From the NCBI RefSeq assembly GCF_009792355.1, contig NZ_CP047045.1, positions 1,240,001 through 1,304,000 on the forward strand: a stretch of DNA of 64,000 nt, written 5' to 3'. The notes beneath the pieces were generated by a model. The model did no database searches. It saw nothing but the letters and a program-made list of their open reading frames with translations, and was not told the origin of the DNA. Source of the stretch: Terricaulis silvestris. Lineage in GTDB: Bacteria > Pseudomonadota > Alphaproteobacteria > Caulobacterales > Aquidulcibacteraceae. Of this stretch, positions 52,316 to 61,051 are shown piece by piece (positions within the stretch are counted from its first letter, which is position 1; each line of letters begins with the position of its first letter). Position numbers and translations under genes: made by a program.

Positions 52316-53166
52316 GAGAGCGCAGTCATCGCGTACGCCGCGCGCACGCCTTCCAACGCTAGCGCTGCATCGACCTTCGCCACATCGATCGCGCCATCAG
52401 TCCATAGCGCTTCACCGTGCATGCCGGAGGCGATGAAGAGGCAATCCAGCCCTTGCGACTGCGCACCGGCGAGATCTGTCGGCACGCCATCGCCGATGGC
52501 GAGGATGCGGGATTTGTTGATGGACTCGCCGGCGACGCCTTCGAGTTCGCGATACGCCAAGTCGTAGATCGGCGCGAACGGCTTGCCGGCCATGATTACT
52601 TTGCCGCCGAGCGCTTCGTAATCGCGCGCGATCGCGCCGGCGCACCAGATCATGCGGTCGCCGAATTGGACGATGATGTCTGGGTTGGCGCAAATCATAT
52701 CGAGTTCGCGCGCACGCGCTTCGCGCAGTGTTTCGGCGTAGTCCGCCGGCGTCTCGTCATCGCGGTTGAGACCAGAGATAGCGACGAACTTCGCCGCGCT
52801 TAGCGGCGCTGTTGCGAGCCCCAATCCTTCCCACAGCGTCCGATCGTAATCGTCGGGTCCGATCTTATACATTGGTCCCGGCGCCCGGAGCGCCAGTTCG
52901 GCGCGGATCGCGTCGCCGGAGGTGACGATGGCGTCCCAGGCATCGCGCGGCACGCCGGCGTGATCGAGTTGGCCGGGGATCGGTCCGCGCGGCTTCGGCA
53001 CGTTCGTGATCAGGATGACGTGCTTGCCCGCGCGCTTGAAACGTTGCAGCGCTGCGCACGCGGCGGGGTAGGCGCGGCGGCCGTTGTGCAGAACGCCCCA
53101 GACGTCGCACAAAACGGCGTCGTAGCGATCGGCGATCGCGTCCAGACTCGGGATGATTTGCGTCAC
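52312..53166 (-). CDS. HAD-superfamily subfamily IIA hydrolase (TIGR01459-like)
   Basis: The 284-residue protein has HAD motif I (AVLCDVWGVLHNGRRAYP), motif II (ILITNVPKPRG), and AGKPFAPIYDLA and ILAIGDGVPTDLAGAQ for motifs III and IV. This DVWGVLHNG wording defines a group common in alphaproteobacteria, related to NagD and PLP phosphatases. The substrate is unknown. It overlaps the uridine kinase start by four bases. Confidence 0.88.
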   Translation of the reverse strand: MTQIIPSLDAIADRYDAVLCDVWGVLHNGRRAYPAACAALQRFKRAGKHVILITNVPKPRGPIPGQLDHAGVPRDAWDAIVTSGDAIRAELALRAPGPMYKIGPDDYDRTLWEGLGLATAPLSAAKFVAISGLNRDDETPADYAETLREARARELDMICANPDIIVQFGDRMIWCAGAIARDYEALGGKVIMAGKPFAPIYDLAYRELEGVAGESINKSRILAIGDGVPTDLAGAQSQGLDCLFIASGMHGEALWTDGAIDVAKVDAALALEGVRAAYAMTALS

Positions 53167-53774
53167 GCCAGGCGATCCAGAATTTGCGCGGCGCTTTGGT
53201 CCGCATGGTCGGGGCCGGCGTCATACGGGCAAACGATGACCATGTCAGCCAGCGCGCGCTGCGGCTCAATGTGGCGCTCGTGCATGGGGCGCACGGTGGT
53301 GAAGAACTGCGCCATGACGGAACGCGGCGTGCGCCCGCGCGATTCCGCGTCGCGGATCATGCGCCGGCCTAAGCGGAGCGCTTCGTCGGAGTGCATGTAG
53401 ACAGAGAGGTCGTAGAGCGCGCGCAGCTCAGGCGCCGCGAGCAGGTGGATGCCTTCGACGATGACCGTGTCGGCATGGACGATGCGTTCAACATCAGCTC
53501 TCCGCCGGTGCGTGACGAGATCGTAGACCGGCTTGTCGAACGCCTCGCCGCTCTTAGCGAGCGCCAGATGATCACCCAACAGCGCGTGCTCCTTCGCTTC
53601 CGGCGCATCGAAATTGTAGGTCGCGGCGTCGAAGTTCGGGATGGTGGAGGAGCAGCAATAGTAGTCATCCTCGGCAATGACCACCGCGCCCGCGCCGAGC
53701 TTTCGCGCCAGCGCGCGCGCTACCGTGGTCTTGCCGGCGCCGGAGCCGCCGGTGATGGCGATGATCTTCGTCAT
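53163..53774 (-). CDS. udk: Uridine kinase-like P-loop kinase
   Basis: The 203-residue protein has a Walker A loop GGSGAGKTTVARAL and the uridine kinase segments VIAEDDYYCC, FDAPEAKEHALL and VIVEGIHLLAAPEL. It would phosphorylate uridine or cytidine, although phosphoribulokinase-family specificities vary. The downstream HAD phosphatase may act on a related nucleotide. Confidence 0.8.
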   Translation of the reverse strand: MTKIIAITGGSGAGKTTVARALARKLGAGAVVIAEDDYYCCSSTIPNFDAATYNFDAPEAKEHALLGDHLALAKSGEAFDKPVYDLVTHRRRADVERIVHADTVIVEGIHLLAAPELRALYDLSVYMHSDEALRLGRRMIRDAESRGRTPRSVMAQFFTTVRPMHERHIEPQRALADMVIVCPYDAGPDHADQSAAQILDRLA

Positions 53775-53811
53775 GAGCGGCTAGTTGTGGCGGGACGCAG
53801 AAAAACTCAAC

Positions 53812-53914
53812 CGTCATCCCGGCCGACCGAAGGGGAGAGCCGGGACCCAGGGGATCGTAGAGCTGTGTGTTTGCCCCTGGGTCCCGGATCGCGCTCCGCG
53901 CGTCCGGGATGACG
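53812..53914. repeat. Intergenic palindromic element B
   Basis: Outer arms CGTCATCCCGG (53812-53822) and CCGGGATGACG (53904-53914) and inner arms CCGGGACCCAGGGG (53840-53853) and CCCCTGGGTCCCGG (53874-53887) are perfect inverted repeats. The core 53852-53874 is the reverse complement of the core of element A with three changes. The element ends exactly at the base before the YjbR stop codon. Confidence 0.85.
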
Positions 53915-54256
53915 TCAAGATTGGGAGTCGTGGGCTTTAATAACGCTTCTTGGCGCTTGCAGCCGCCAGGCCTTCTCCAGCCGCCCGCGCGCTTCCTTCT
54001 TGGTGAGCTTGCCCGGCCGCATCATCAGCGCCGGGTAACCCTTGTAGTGTGGCGTGATGTAGAACAGCTCCGGCGCCATCTCGCAGAGGAAGTCCTGCTC
54101 CTCGACATTGGCGATGCGCAGCACGAAGGCTTTTTCGTTCGGATTGTAGCCGGCCATGAACTTGCCGCGCACTTTGATCGCGGGTCGACCATATGAGGTG
54201 GATTCCTCCACCTCCGGCAGCTCCTTCGCGATCTTGACGAACTCGTCCCATTTCAT
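53915..54256 (-). CDS. MmcQ/YjbR family protein
   Basis: The 113-residue protein has the YjbR pattern EFVKIAKELPEVEESTSYGR, PAIKVRGKFMAGYNP, FYITPHYKGYPALMMR and EKAWRLQAP. The fold is CyaY-like and DNA binding has been proposed, with no firm function. It lies just downstream of the EAL gene on the same strand, 10 bp after it. Confidence 0.85.
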   Translation of the reverse strand: MKWDEFVKIAKELPEVEESTSYGRPAIKVRGKFMAGYNPNEKAFVLRIANVEEQDFLCEMAPELFYITPHYKGYPALMMRPGKLTKKEARGRLEKAWRLQAPRSVIKAHDSQS

Positions 54257-54266
54257 GGGACCGAAC

Positions 54267-55559
54267 TTACGCGATGCGGCCGGATTGCTTCATGTAGAAT
54301 TCGCGCGGCGGCGCGGTTTCTTCCATCAAGCTTTCCTTGATCGCGCGCGGTGTCCCGAACAGGTGCCCTTGGCCGAACGGGATATCGAGGTCGAGCACCT
54401 CGAGCACTGTGTCTTCGCTCTCGATGCGTTCCGCGATCATGTCGATGCCGTAGCGCTGGAACACCGCCGCGATATCGGCTGCCGCGATTTCGCGCGTGAT
54501 GGCCGAACGCGGGCGCATGCCGCGCGTGACGATCTGCTCGCTGATCGTGGTAGCGGAGATCTTCACGTACCGCACGCCTGAGCGTTCCAGGTCCGGCAGA
54601 TCCATCTCAGTGTTGGTGACGCGGTCGATCGAGAAGCGGAAGCCGAGGTCCACCATCTTGGCCATGGCGCGCGCTTCGATCGAGGTACGGTTCTCGTAGC
54701 CATCCTGCGGAATCTCAAAGATCACGCTGCCGGCAAGATCGCGGTTCTCACGCATGAAATCGAGGAATTGCGGGAAGAATTGTTCATCCGCCAGCGCCGA
54801 CGGCGAGATGTTGCAGAAGATGCCGATGCGGCGATCCTGCTTCATGAGCTTGCGGACAATCTGCACGCAGCGAAACAGCAGCACGTTGTCGATTGTGCTC
54901 ATCAGCCCAGCTTGCTCAGCCGCCGGGATAAATTCCTGCGGCAGAATGATGCGGCCGTTCATGTCCTTAAGACGCGTGAAGCCTTCGTAGAACGCGGTCT
55001 TGCGCTGCGGCAGCTGCACGATCGGTTGCAGGTAAAGTTCAACGCGGTTTTCCATCAGCGCCTCGCGCACGAGGTCCATCGGACCGCGTGCAGCGGTTGG
55101 GTTGATGGCGGTGATGTTGCCGGCGCCTTGAATCGTTTGTAGACGCGCATCCATAGCCGCGCCGAGCTTGTCGACGATCTGATCGATCATGCGCAGTTCG
55201 ATATTCGCCGGCTGCGTTTCGATCTGATGCGTGGTGGGCGCTGGCGTGCCGTACGCAATGGAGGCTTCCATCGAGTCGAGGCGCGTCTGCATCGCGTCGA
55301 TGTCGGCGGTGACTTCGCGGTGTGCGACACGCAAGCGCTCCATGTCGCGCTTCATCGACTTCTCGGTGTTGCCGACGCGGCCTGCGGCGGTCGTCGCTGA
55401 GATGCTCGAGTGCGTCACCGCGCATGCGCAGAAGAGCGCGATGCCGCCGAGGAACGACGAGCCCAAATCCTGGCCGCCCACTTCGTTCAGCAGCAACGCC
55501 ACCGTCAGCGAGATGGTGAGGTAGCCGAGGTAGAGCAGCACGTGGGTGATGATGGGCAT
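54267..55559 (-). CDS. tipF: TipF-like membrane protein with degenerate EAL domain
   Basis: The 430-residue protein has two N-terminal helices (THVLLYLGYLTISLTVALLL and LGGIALFCACAV), a coiled coil of about 60 residues (MKRDMERLRVAHREVTADID) and a C-terminal EAL domain. The domain keeps YLQPIV, the Glu of EGFTRL (normally EALxR), CNISPSAL and AERIES, but the metal-binding DDFG is replaced (SIDRVTN) and KxD is KIS. This architecture matches Caulobacter TipF, a cyclic-di-GMP receptor for flagellar assembly. Catalysis is unlikely; binding is possible. Confidence 0.75.
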   Translation of the reverse strand: MPIITHVLLYLGYLTISLTVALLLNEVGGQDLGSSFLGGIALFCACAVTHSSISATTAAGRVGNTEKSMKRDMERLRVAHREVTADIDAMQTRLDSMEASIAYGTPAPTTHQIETQPANIELRMIDQIVDKLGAAMDARLQTIQGAGNITAINPTAARGPMDLVREALMENRVELYLQPIVQLPQRKTAFYEGFTRLKDMNGRIILPQEFIPAAEQAGLMSTIDNVLLFRCVQIVRKLMKQDRRIGIFCNISPSALADEQFFPQFLDFMRENRDLAGSVIFEIPQDGYENRTSIEARAMAKMVDLGFRFSIDRVTNTEMDLPDLERSGVRYVKISATTISEQIVTRGMRPRSAITREIAAADIAAVFQRYGIDMIAERIESEDTVLEVLDLDIPFGQGHLFGTPRAIKESLMEETAPPREFYMKQSGRIA

Positions 55560-55641
55560 TTTTTGCCGTCCCGAATCTCAAGTGTCCCATGGGACCTGGA
55601 GCCTGGTTGACGCCGTCTTAACCTCCCTGAACGCATCCCGC

Positions 55642-55697
55642 TTGACACGGTTATCGTGACGCAATAATGGATATTGCCAGGCGATAATAAATTATCG
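55642..55697 (+). promoter_or_regulatory. Operator array before the membrane/XRE operon
   Basis: After TTGACA (55642-55647) come alternating half-sites: TTATCG (55651-55656), CAATAAT (55662-55668), ATATTG (55671-55676), CGATAAT (55682-55688) and ATTATCG (55691-55697). The last two form a perfect 7-bp inverted repeat with a 2-base centre. The right half matches the promoter at 33.5 kb at 24 of 28 positions. It lies 16 bp before the first gene; the XRE protein encoded third in the operon is the obvious candidate binder. Confidence 0.65.
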
Positions 55698-55713
55698 TCA
55701 GAGGGAGCGGACA

Positions 55714-56268
55714 ATGGGCGACTCGGAAACGCCGCGGGACATTTGGCGGGATTCGGTGATCAGGGCCGCGGCGGAGGCCAGCCGGCTTCAGCCTTTGGCA
55801 TCAATCCTGTTGGCGGCGGCGCTGCTGCTGATCCTTGGCCAGTACGTGATCGGCCCGATTAGCGAGGTGTTCTTCAACGAGTACGGCCCGGGCGAGGGCC
55901 GTGACTACGAGAGCCTCGTCCATCAAATCGTCGAAGCCTTCCCGCCGCTGATCCTTGCGTGGGGCCTTTGGGAGACGCGCAATTATCTTGGCCGGCTCGC
56001 ACGTGGCGAAGTTTGGGGCCCGGCGACGGCGATGCTGCTTGGCCGCATCGGCGACGCGCTGCTCTGGGCGGCGGCGATCGCGATGATCGTGGTGCCGAAC
56101 ATTCAGAACTGGGTGTCGGGCGGTTTCGGCGGCTTCGATTGGAATTTCGAGGCTGAGTACTTGGTGCTCGCGGGCTTGGGGCTGTTGCTGTCATTGATCG
56201 CACGCGTCGTGCGCAACGTCGTGGAAGTCGCTGCCGCGCTCAAAGCCGACAACGACCAGATTGTTTGA
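55714..56268 (+). CDS. DUF2975-like four-helix membrane protein
   Basis: The 184-residue protein has four hydrophobic helices (LASILLAAALLLILGQYVI, AFPPLILAWGLWE, ALLWAAAIAMIVVPNI, LVLAGLGLLLSLIARVV) and ends VVEVAAALKADNDQIV, which resembles the ExGxxLxxENDxTV end of DUF2975 proteins. Such proteins often accompany small XRE regulators like the one two genes downstream. The function is unknown; sensing at the membrane is possible. GAGGGAGCGG precedes the ATG. Confidence 0.65.
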   Translation: MGDSETPRDIWRDSVIRAAAEASRLQPLASILLAAALLLILGQYVIGPISEVFFNEYGPGEGRDYESLVHQIVEAFPPLILAWGLWETRNYLGRLARGEVWGPATAMLLGRIGDALLWAAAIAMIVVPNIQNWVSGGFGGFDWNFEAEYLVLAGLGLLLSLIARVVRNVVEVAAALKADNDQIV

Positions 56269-56279
56269 GGGAGAACGTC

Positions 56280-56780
56280 ATGCTGATGGTGAATCCCGCT
56301 GCGCCGATGGTGCGCGCACGCAAGTTGGCCGAAGGCGGCAGCGTCATGCTGATGGTGGCCATTGTGGCTGTCGTCGCGAGCGCGGTGCGCCAGCACGTTG
56401 CCGATCCAACCTTGGATGCGATCGCGCTGGAGTATTCGTGGCTGCAGGCGACGAACCACGTGCTGATCAACTCAGTGCTGACGTTGCCCAGCATCTATCT
56501 AATCTTGGCTTTGTGGCAGCTCCGTACAGCCGTCGAAGAATGCTTCTTCACGCGTGCGGCAGGGTCCGCGCTACGTTGCGCTGGTTATTGGGCGCTGTGG
56601 GCGCTGTTTGCGAAAATGCTGTTGGCGCCGACGCTTTACGGCATGTTCTCGACCGGGCAGTCGGGCGTCGTCGTCACTTATGAAACGTTCGACATCGGCA
56701 TGGTCGGCTTCTCGGCATTGCTGATGCTGGCGGGTTATGTCCTCGAAACCGCGACGACGCGGGAGTTTGTTGAACTCTAA
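56280..56780 (+). CDS. Second membrane protein of the XRE operon
   Basis: The 166-residue protein has four helices (VMLMVAIVAVVASAV, LPSIYLILALWQLRTAVEE, YWALWALFAKMLLAP, MVGFSALLMLAGYVLET). The overall plan is like the preceding gene's product, so it may be a diverged paralogue and heteromeric partner. GAGGGA lies before ATG 56280. Its TAA overlaps the ATG of the XRE gene (TAATG). Confidence 0.65.
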   Translation: MLMVNPAAPMVRARKLAEGGSVMLMVAIVAVVASAVRQHVADPTLDAIALEYSWLQATNHVLINSVLTLPSIYLILALWQLRTAVEECFFTRAAGSALRCAGYWALWALFAKMLLAPTLYGMFSTGQSGVVVTYETFDIGMVGFSALLMLAGYVLETATTREFVEL

Positions 56781-57034
56781 TGAGGATTGTCGTGACGCTC
56801 GATGTGATGCTGGCGCGCCGCAAGATGCGGGCGAAGGACCTCGCCGAGCGCATCGGCATCACCGAGGCCAACCTCTCGCTGCTCCGTACCGGCAAGGTGA
56901 AGGGTGTTCGCTTTGAGACCTTGGCCAAGCTCTGCGCCGCGCTCGAGTGCAAACCAGCGGACTTGTTGGACTTTGAAATGACGGAACCGCCGCCAGCGGC
57001 GGAGACGCCGGAAGAAGCGGCGGACGACGTCTAG
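56780..57034 (+). CDS. XRE/Cro-type regulator (YozG-like)
   Basis: The 84-residue protein is one helix-turn-helix domain: LDVMLARRKMRAKDLAERIG, ITEANLSLLRTGKVKGVRFE and LAKLCAALECKPADLLDF, plus an acidic Pro/Glu tail. YozG-like proteins are often encoded with DUF2975 membrane proteins, and autoregulation is likely. The operator array before this operon and the copy at 33.5 kb are its best candidate targets. Confidence 0.85.
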   Translation: MRIVVTLDVMLARRKMRAKDLAERIGITEANLSLLRTGKVKGVRFETLAKLCAALECKPADLLDFEMTEPPPAAETPEEAADDV

Positions 57035-57060
57035 ACTTTAGTTCGCGCGGGAGGCGCGAA

Positions 57061-57106
57061 GCCGGGACCCAGCCACGCAATCGCTCCATCCACTATGGGT
57101 CCCGGC
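57061..57106. repeat. Intergenic palindromic element C
   Basis: GCCGGGACCCA (57061-57071) and TGGGTCCCGGC (57096-57106) are a perfect 11-bp inverted repeat with a 24-base loop. The arm CCGGGACCCAG is the same as in element B, but the A/B core is absent. It fills most of the 80-bp gap between the converging XRE and TauE/SafE genes and could also act as a terminator. Confidence 0.75.
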
Positions 57107-57114
57107 CTCTTTCT

Positions 57115-57861
57115 TCAACTGGATGCGAACAAATGCGCCGCTTGGATCAGGTAGATCACGCCCAGCCCGGTTACGATCCAGCGCGTCCACTTCAGGAAAT
57201 TCACGTCGCTCATGCGGTTGAGCACCAGGCCGCCGAGATAAGCGCCGAGCATGGCGAGTGGCGCGGCGACGATGAAAAACCACCATGGCGGTAGGCCGGT
57301 CGCTTGCGCCGAGGCGAACAACGGCACGCCATAGAACACCATTTTCACCGTGTGGCTGAACGCTTGCGTCGCCGCTTTGGTGGCGACGATCTGGTGGCGC
57401 GTCAGCGCGGTGCGGACGAAGAAGACGTCGAGCAGCGGGCCGGAGACGCCTGCGATGACGTTGAGACCCGTAACGCTCAGTCCGCACGCAACGGCGTGAA
57501 CCGGCTTGGCGGCGTCGAGATTGAAGCGATCTTTGGGAATCCACGCCAAGCCCGGCACCAGCCCCAACAGCAAATACACCCAGGCTTTCGTCGGCGAATA
57601 GGTCACCATCGCCAGCAGTGCAGCGGCAACGGCGGAGCCCGCGCCGTAGAACAGGATGATCGGCCAATCGATGTACTTACGGTGCAGAATGGCGCGCCAG
57701 CCGTTGGAGACGAACTGGACGGCGCCGTGGGTCACCATGGCGGCGGCTACAGGCATGGCCAGCGTCAGCGCGCCCATCAGCATGAGGCCGCCGGCCATGC
57801 CGAACACGCCGGACACGGTCGCGGTGACGAGCACGACGATAAGCAGAACGATGTATGTCAT
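57115..57861 (-). CDS. TauE/SafE family anion permease
   Basis: The 248-residue protein has about eight helices and the family repeats VSGVFGMAGGLMLMGALT and LNVIAGVSGPLLDVFFV. TauE/SafE proteins are thought to export sulfite, organosulfonates or similar anions. ATG 57861 opens directly into the first helix (MTYIVLLIVVLV). The upstream 149 bp (57862-58010) hold no visible gene. Confidence 0.85.
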   Translation of the reverse strand: MTYIVLLIVVLVTATVSGVFGMAGGLMLMGALTLAMPVAAAMVTHGAVQFVSNGWRAILHRKYIDWPIILFYGAGSAVAAALLAMVTYSPTKAWVYLLLGLVPGLAWIPKDRFNLDAAKPVHAVACGLSVTGLNVIAGVSGPLLDVFFVRTALTRHQIVATKAATQAFSHTVKMVFYGVPLFASAQATGLPPWWFFIVAAPLAMLGAYLGGLVLNRMSDVNFLKWTRWIVTGLGVIYLIQAAHLFASS

Positions 57862-58010
57862 GGGCAGATTACGAGCGGTTTCGCGCACGCCTCCTTGAGT
57901 TCGAGTGGGGAGAGCGGCGCGGCGGGGAGCGCCCCGTAAGCCGCAACGAATGCGGTGCTCGCGTCAGACTCAATCTACGCGCGTTCGGCTAAATTGCAAA
58001 CGCGCAAGGA

Positions 58011-58595
58011 TCAGCCGAAGGCAGCCAATCGCGCTTCCAGCTTCGTTTCAACTGCCGGCCATTCCTCGCGCAACACCGAATACCAAGCCGTATCGCGCCA
58101 ACCACCCCAGGGTCTCCGCATGTGATGGCGGTGAATGCCTTCGAACGCGGTGCCGAGCTTCAGGATGGCCGCGCGCGAGTGCGCGTTCTCGGAATCCGTC
58201 TTCAACTCCACCCGCTCGGCGCCGCACGCAAAAGCGTGCCGCATCAGCAGCAACTTGCACGACGGATTGACCGGCCCGCCGCGCACGCGTTCGGCGTACC
58301 AGGTACCGCCGATCTCGACGCCGCCATCGTACTCGCGCGGATTGATGAAGCTGCTCTGCCCGCAAGCGCGACCGTCGGCGACGACCGCGTAAGGCTGCCA
58401 GCGCCCGGCGCGGCCTTGCTCGATCTGCCAGTCCACCATGGCCTCGAAACCGTCGTGATAGAGTTGCGGGCTCGGGCTGAAGCGCAGGGTCTTGAGCGGC
58501 TCGCCGATCGCTTCTCGGAGATCAGCCTTGTGGCGCTCATCCAGCGGTTCGAGGCGCACCCAAGCATTGGCGAGCGGCCCGTATTCCAGTTTCAT
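58011..58595 (-). CDS. GNAT family N-acetyltransferase
   Basis: The 194-residue protein fits the RimJ/RimL-like GNAT group: VRLEPLDERHKADLREAIG, QPYAVVADGRACGQSSFINP, EIGGTWYAERVRGG, PSCKLLLMRHAFACGAERVE and NAHSRAAILKLGTAFEG with the acetyl-CoA loop. The substrate (a protein N terminus or a small amine) is unknown. It is divergent from the acyl-CoA dehydrogenase gene. Confidence 0.85.
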   Translation of the reverse strand: MKLEYGPLANAWVRLEPLDERHKADLREAIGEPLKTLRFSPSPQLYHDGFEAMVDWQIEQGRAGRWQPYAVVADGRACGQSSFINPREYDGGVEIGGTWYAERVRGGPVNPSCKLLLMRHAFACGAERVELKTDSENAHSRAAILKLGTAFEGIHRHHMRRPWGGWRDTAWYSVLREEWPAVETKLEARLAAFG

Positions 58596-58703
58596 CACGG
58601 CTCCCAAAGCTTTCGCAGCGGCAAGCCAGAAAGGCGCGTTGCTCCCGCTCGCGCGGAGCCTTAGCGTGCGCTCAGCACCTGCGCCAGCGAGCCGGAGATC
58701 ACG

Positions 58704-59987
58704 ATGTATTTCGAACATTCAGACCGCGCCAAGGAATGGATCGGCCGCGTCAGCAAGTTCATGGACGACCACATCATCCCCGCGGTGCCCACCTATGAGG
58801 CGCAGCAGAAAGAGGGCAGCCGCTGGAAGGTGATCCAGGTCGTGGAAGACCTGAAGGTGAAGGCCAAGAAGGAGGGCCTCTGGAATTTCTTCATGCCGTC
58901 GTCGAGCGGACACCCGAAGGTCGATGACACGTTCCAGTTCGAGGGCGAGACGCTTACCAATCTCGAATATGCGCCTTTGGCTGAGATCATGGGCCGCGTC
59001 GTGTTCGCGTCGGAAGTGTTCAACTGCTCCGCGCCCGACACCGGCAACATGGAAGTGTTCGAGCGCTACGGCACGCGCGCGCAGAAGGATCAGTGGTTGA
59101 AGCCGCTGATGAACGGCGAAATCCGCTCGGCCTTCCTGATGACCGAGCCGGCCGTCGCCTCGTCCGACGCCACCAACATCCAGTGCGAAATCAAGCGTGA
59201 CGGCGATGACTACGTCATCAACGGCCGCAAGTGGTGGTCATCGGGCGCCGGCGATCCGCGGTGCAAGATCGCGATCCTGATGGGCAAGACCAATCCGGAC
59301 AACCCCAAGCACAGCCAGCAGAGCCAAATCCTGGTGCCGCTCGACGCCAAGGGCGTGACCATCGAGCGCCCTCTCACCGTGTTCGGCTATGATGACGCCC
59401 CGCACGGCCACATGGAAATCGAGTTGAAAAACGTGCGCGTGCCGGCGTCGAACCTGTTGTTGGGCGAAGGCCGCGGCTTCGAGATCGCGCAGGGCCGTCT
59501 CGGCCCCGGCCGCATCCACCATTGCATGCGCACCATCGGCGCCGCGGAAGCGGCGCTGGCGGCGCTCTGCAAGCGCATCACCACGCGCGTTGCGTTCGGC
59601 AAAACCATCGCCGAGCACTCGGTGTGGGAAGAGCGTATTGCCCGCGCCCGCATCGATATCGAGATGAACCGGCTGCTCTGCCTGAAGGCCGCCTACATGA
59701 TGGACGTCGCAGGCAACAAAGTGGCCAAAAACGAGATTGCGATGATCAAGGTGTCGGCGCCAACCATGGCGCTCCGGATCATCGACGACGCTATCCAGGC
59801 CCACGGCGCCGCGGGCGTCTGCCAGGACTTCAACCTAGCGAAGTCTTATGCCGGCATCCGCACTCTGCGCTTGGCTGACGGGCCGGATGAGGTGCACGCG
59901 CGCACCATCGCGATGAACGAGCTGGCCAAGTACGGCTGGACCGGCAAGCGCAAACAAGAAGGCGAGAGCCTGCCCGGCATGCGTTGA
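58704..59987 (+). CDS. Acyl-CoA dehydrogenase (ACAD10/11-like)
   Basis: The 427-residue flavoenzyme has [20 protein letters not shown] and [14 protein letters not shown] of the FAD/substrate site and [20 protein letters not shown] at the end. The [20 protein letters not shown] wording is close to the ACAD10/11 group, which in eukaryotes and some bacteria works with an aminoglycoside-phosphotransferase-like kinase. Such a kinase gene starts beyond the right edge of this window. Its stop overlaps the next ATG by one base. Confidence 0.88.
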   Translation: MYFEHSDRAKEWIGRVSKFMDDHIIPAVPTYEAQQKEGSRWKVIQVVEDLKVKAKKEGLWNFFMPSSSGHPKVDDTFQFEGETLTNLEYAPLAEIMGRVVFASEVFNCSAPDTGNMEVFERYGTRAQKDQWLKPLMNGEIRSAFLMTEPAVASSDATNIQCEIKRDGDDYVINGRKWWSSGAGDPRCKIAILMGKTNPDNPKHSQQSQILVPLDAKGVTIERPLTVFGYDDAPHGHMEIELKNVRVPASNLLLGEGRGFEIAQGRLGPGRIHHCMRTIGAAEAALAALCKRITTRVAFGKTIAEHSVWEERIARARIDIEMNRLLCLKAAYMMDVAGNKVAKNEIAMIKVSAPTMALRIIDDAIQAHGAAGVCQDFNLAKSYAGIRTLRLADGPDEVHARTIAMNELAKYGWTGKRKQEGESLPGMR

Positions 59988-60403
59988 TGCTGTTTGCTTG
60001 GATTTTGAACGCACTGGCGCTCGCGCTCGGTGCGGGCCTCGGCGCGCGTGCGCTGTACGACCCGCACTGGGCGTCGCGCTTCGTGCGCTTGAAGGCGGAT
60101 GAGCAAGAAGGCGGATTCGCCGAATTCCGCGCCACGTTCGGTGGCATGATCTTTTTGCTGCACCTGTGCGCGTTGGTGCTGACCTTGCGCTACGTGCTGG
60201 CGGGTGGCGCGCTGGTTGGTGTCGTCGCCACGGGCGCCTCAGCTGCCGTGGCAGCCGCTTGGGGCGGCGCGGCGTTCGGGCGTCTTGTCTCGATGTGGCG
60301 CGACAAGACCGATACCAAGTTCAACCGATTGAGCGTTTGCGTTGAAGTTGCAATGGCGCTTGCCGCCGGCCTGCCGTGGCTAGCGTGGTTCTTCGGCGGC
60401 TAG
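59987..60403 (+). CDS. Small four-helix membrane protein (DUF4345-like)
   Basis: The 138-residue product has four hydrophobic segments ([72 protein letters not shown]) and a conserved-looking GFAEFRATFGG. DUF4345 is the nearest family I can suggest, tentatively. It overlaps the acyl-CoA dehydrogenase stop and converges on the PTPS-like gene with a shared CTAG. Confidence 0.6.
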   Translation: MLFAWILNALALALGAGLGARALYDPHWASRFVRLKADEQEGGFAEFRATFGGMIFLLHLCALVLTLRYVLAGGALVGVVATGASAAVAAAWGGAAFGRLVSMWRDKTDTKFNRLSVCVEVAMALAAGLPWLAWFFGG

Positions 60404-60927
60404 TCCCGGAAGTCGTTGATGCTCATGTCCGAGCGCCGTGGCCAAACGCCGGCGCGCAAGCCGCAATCGGACGGATCGAAATTCTGGCGGTTGATCACCA
60501 CGGTGTTGGTTGGCGTTTCTTCGATGCGCACTTCGCGCACGGTGAACGCCAGTCCTTCGACCGCGACGAACGCAGTCAGCTTCAGCCAGAAGCAGGCCGC
60601 CAGCGCCTCGGTGGTCGGATCGCCCTGGAATGTTATGATCTGCGACAGCCGCTCCGGCTCGCGGGTGCGAAAGTAGCCGATCAGCGGATCGTTTTCGTCG
60701 AGGTGAAGGGCGTGATCGACATGCTCGTCGATCCATTGATGCCAGCGCCGCTTCACATGCTCGAACGGCGCCGCCGAATTGGCGCCGCCGAAGCGGAACG
60801 GTTCGGTCGGATCGAGGCGAACGGTGACGAACTCGTTATGCCCGTGCGGGATCGCGCATTTCGGGCTCTTGGTCGTCAACAGCCGATGGGCCATCGCATA
60901 GCGACGGGTGAATTCAAGCGAAGCCAT
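60400..60927 (-). CDS. 6-pyruvoyltetrahydropterin synthase/QueD family protein
   Basis: The 175-residue protein has the zinc and catalytic region YAMAHRLL, then SPKCAIPHGHNEFVTVRLD, in which His residues bind zinc and Cys acts as catalyst in QueD-like enzymes. It is longer than QueD (about 120 residues), with a helical insertion in the middle. Known members convert dihydroneopterin triphosphate; the longer form has no assigned reaction. GAGGGA precedes ATG 60927. Confidence 0.75.
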   Translation of the reverse strand: MASLEFTRRYAMAHRLLTTKSPKCAIPHGHNEFVTVRLDPTEPFRFGGANSAAPFEHVKRRWHQWIDEHVDHALHLDENDPLIGYFRTREPERLSQIITFQGDPTTEALAACFWLKLTAFVAVEGLAFTVREVRIEETPTNTVVINRQNFDPSDCGLRAGVWPRRSDMSINDFRD

Positions 60928-61051
60928 TGTTGCGTCCCTCGGGCCCTCCCGCAGCACAGACGGGCGCCAGAGCGGTGGCTTAGGCGCGGGCGTATGCGCC
61001 CGTCAATCGTTACACGGCAGATCGAGACGCCGGCAAAGCCAGGTTCCTAAT

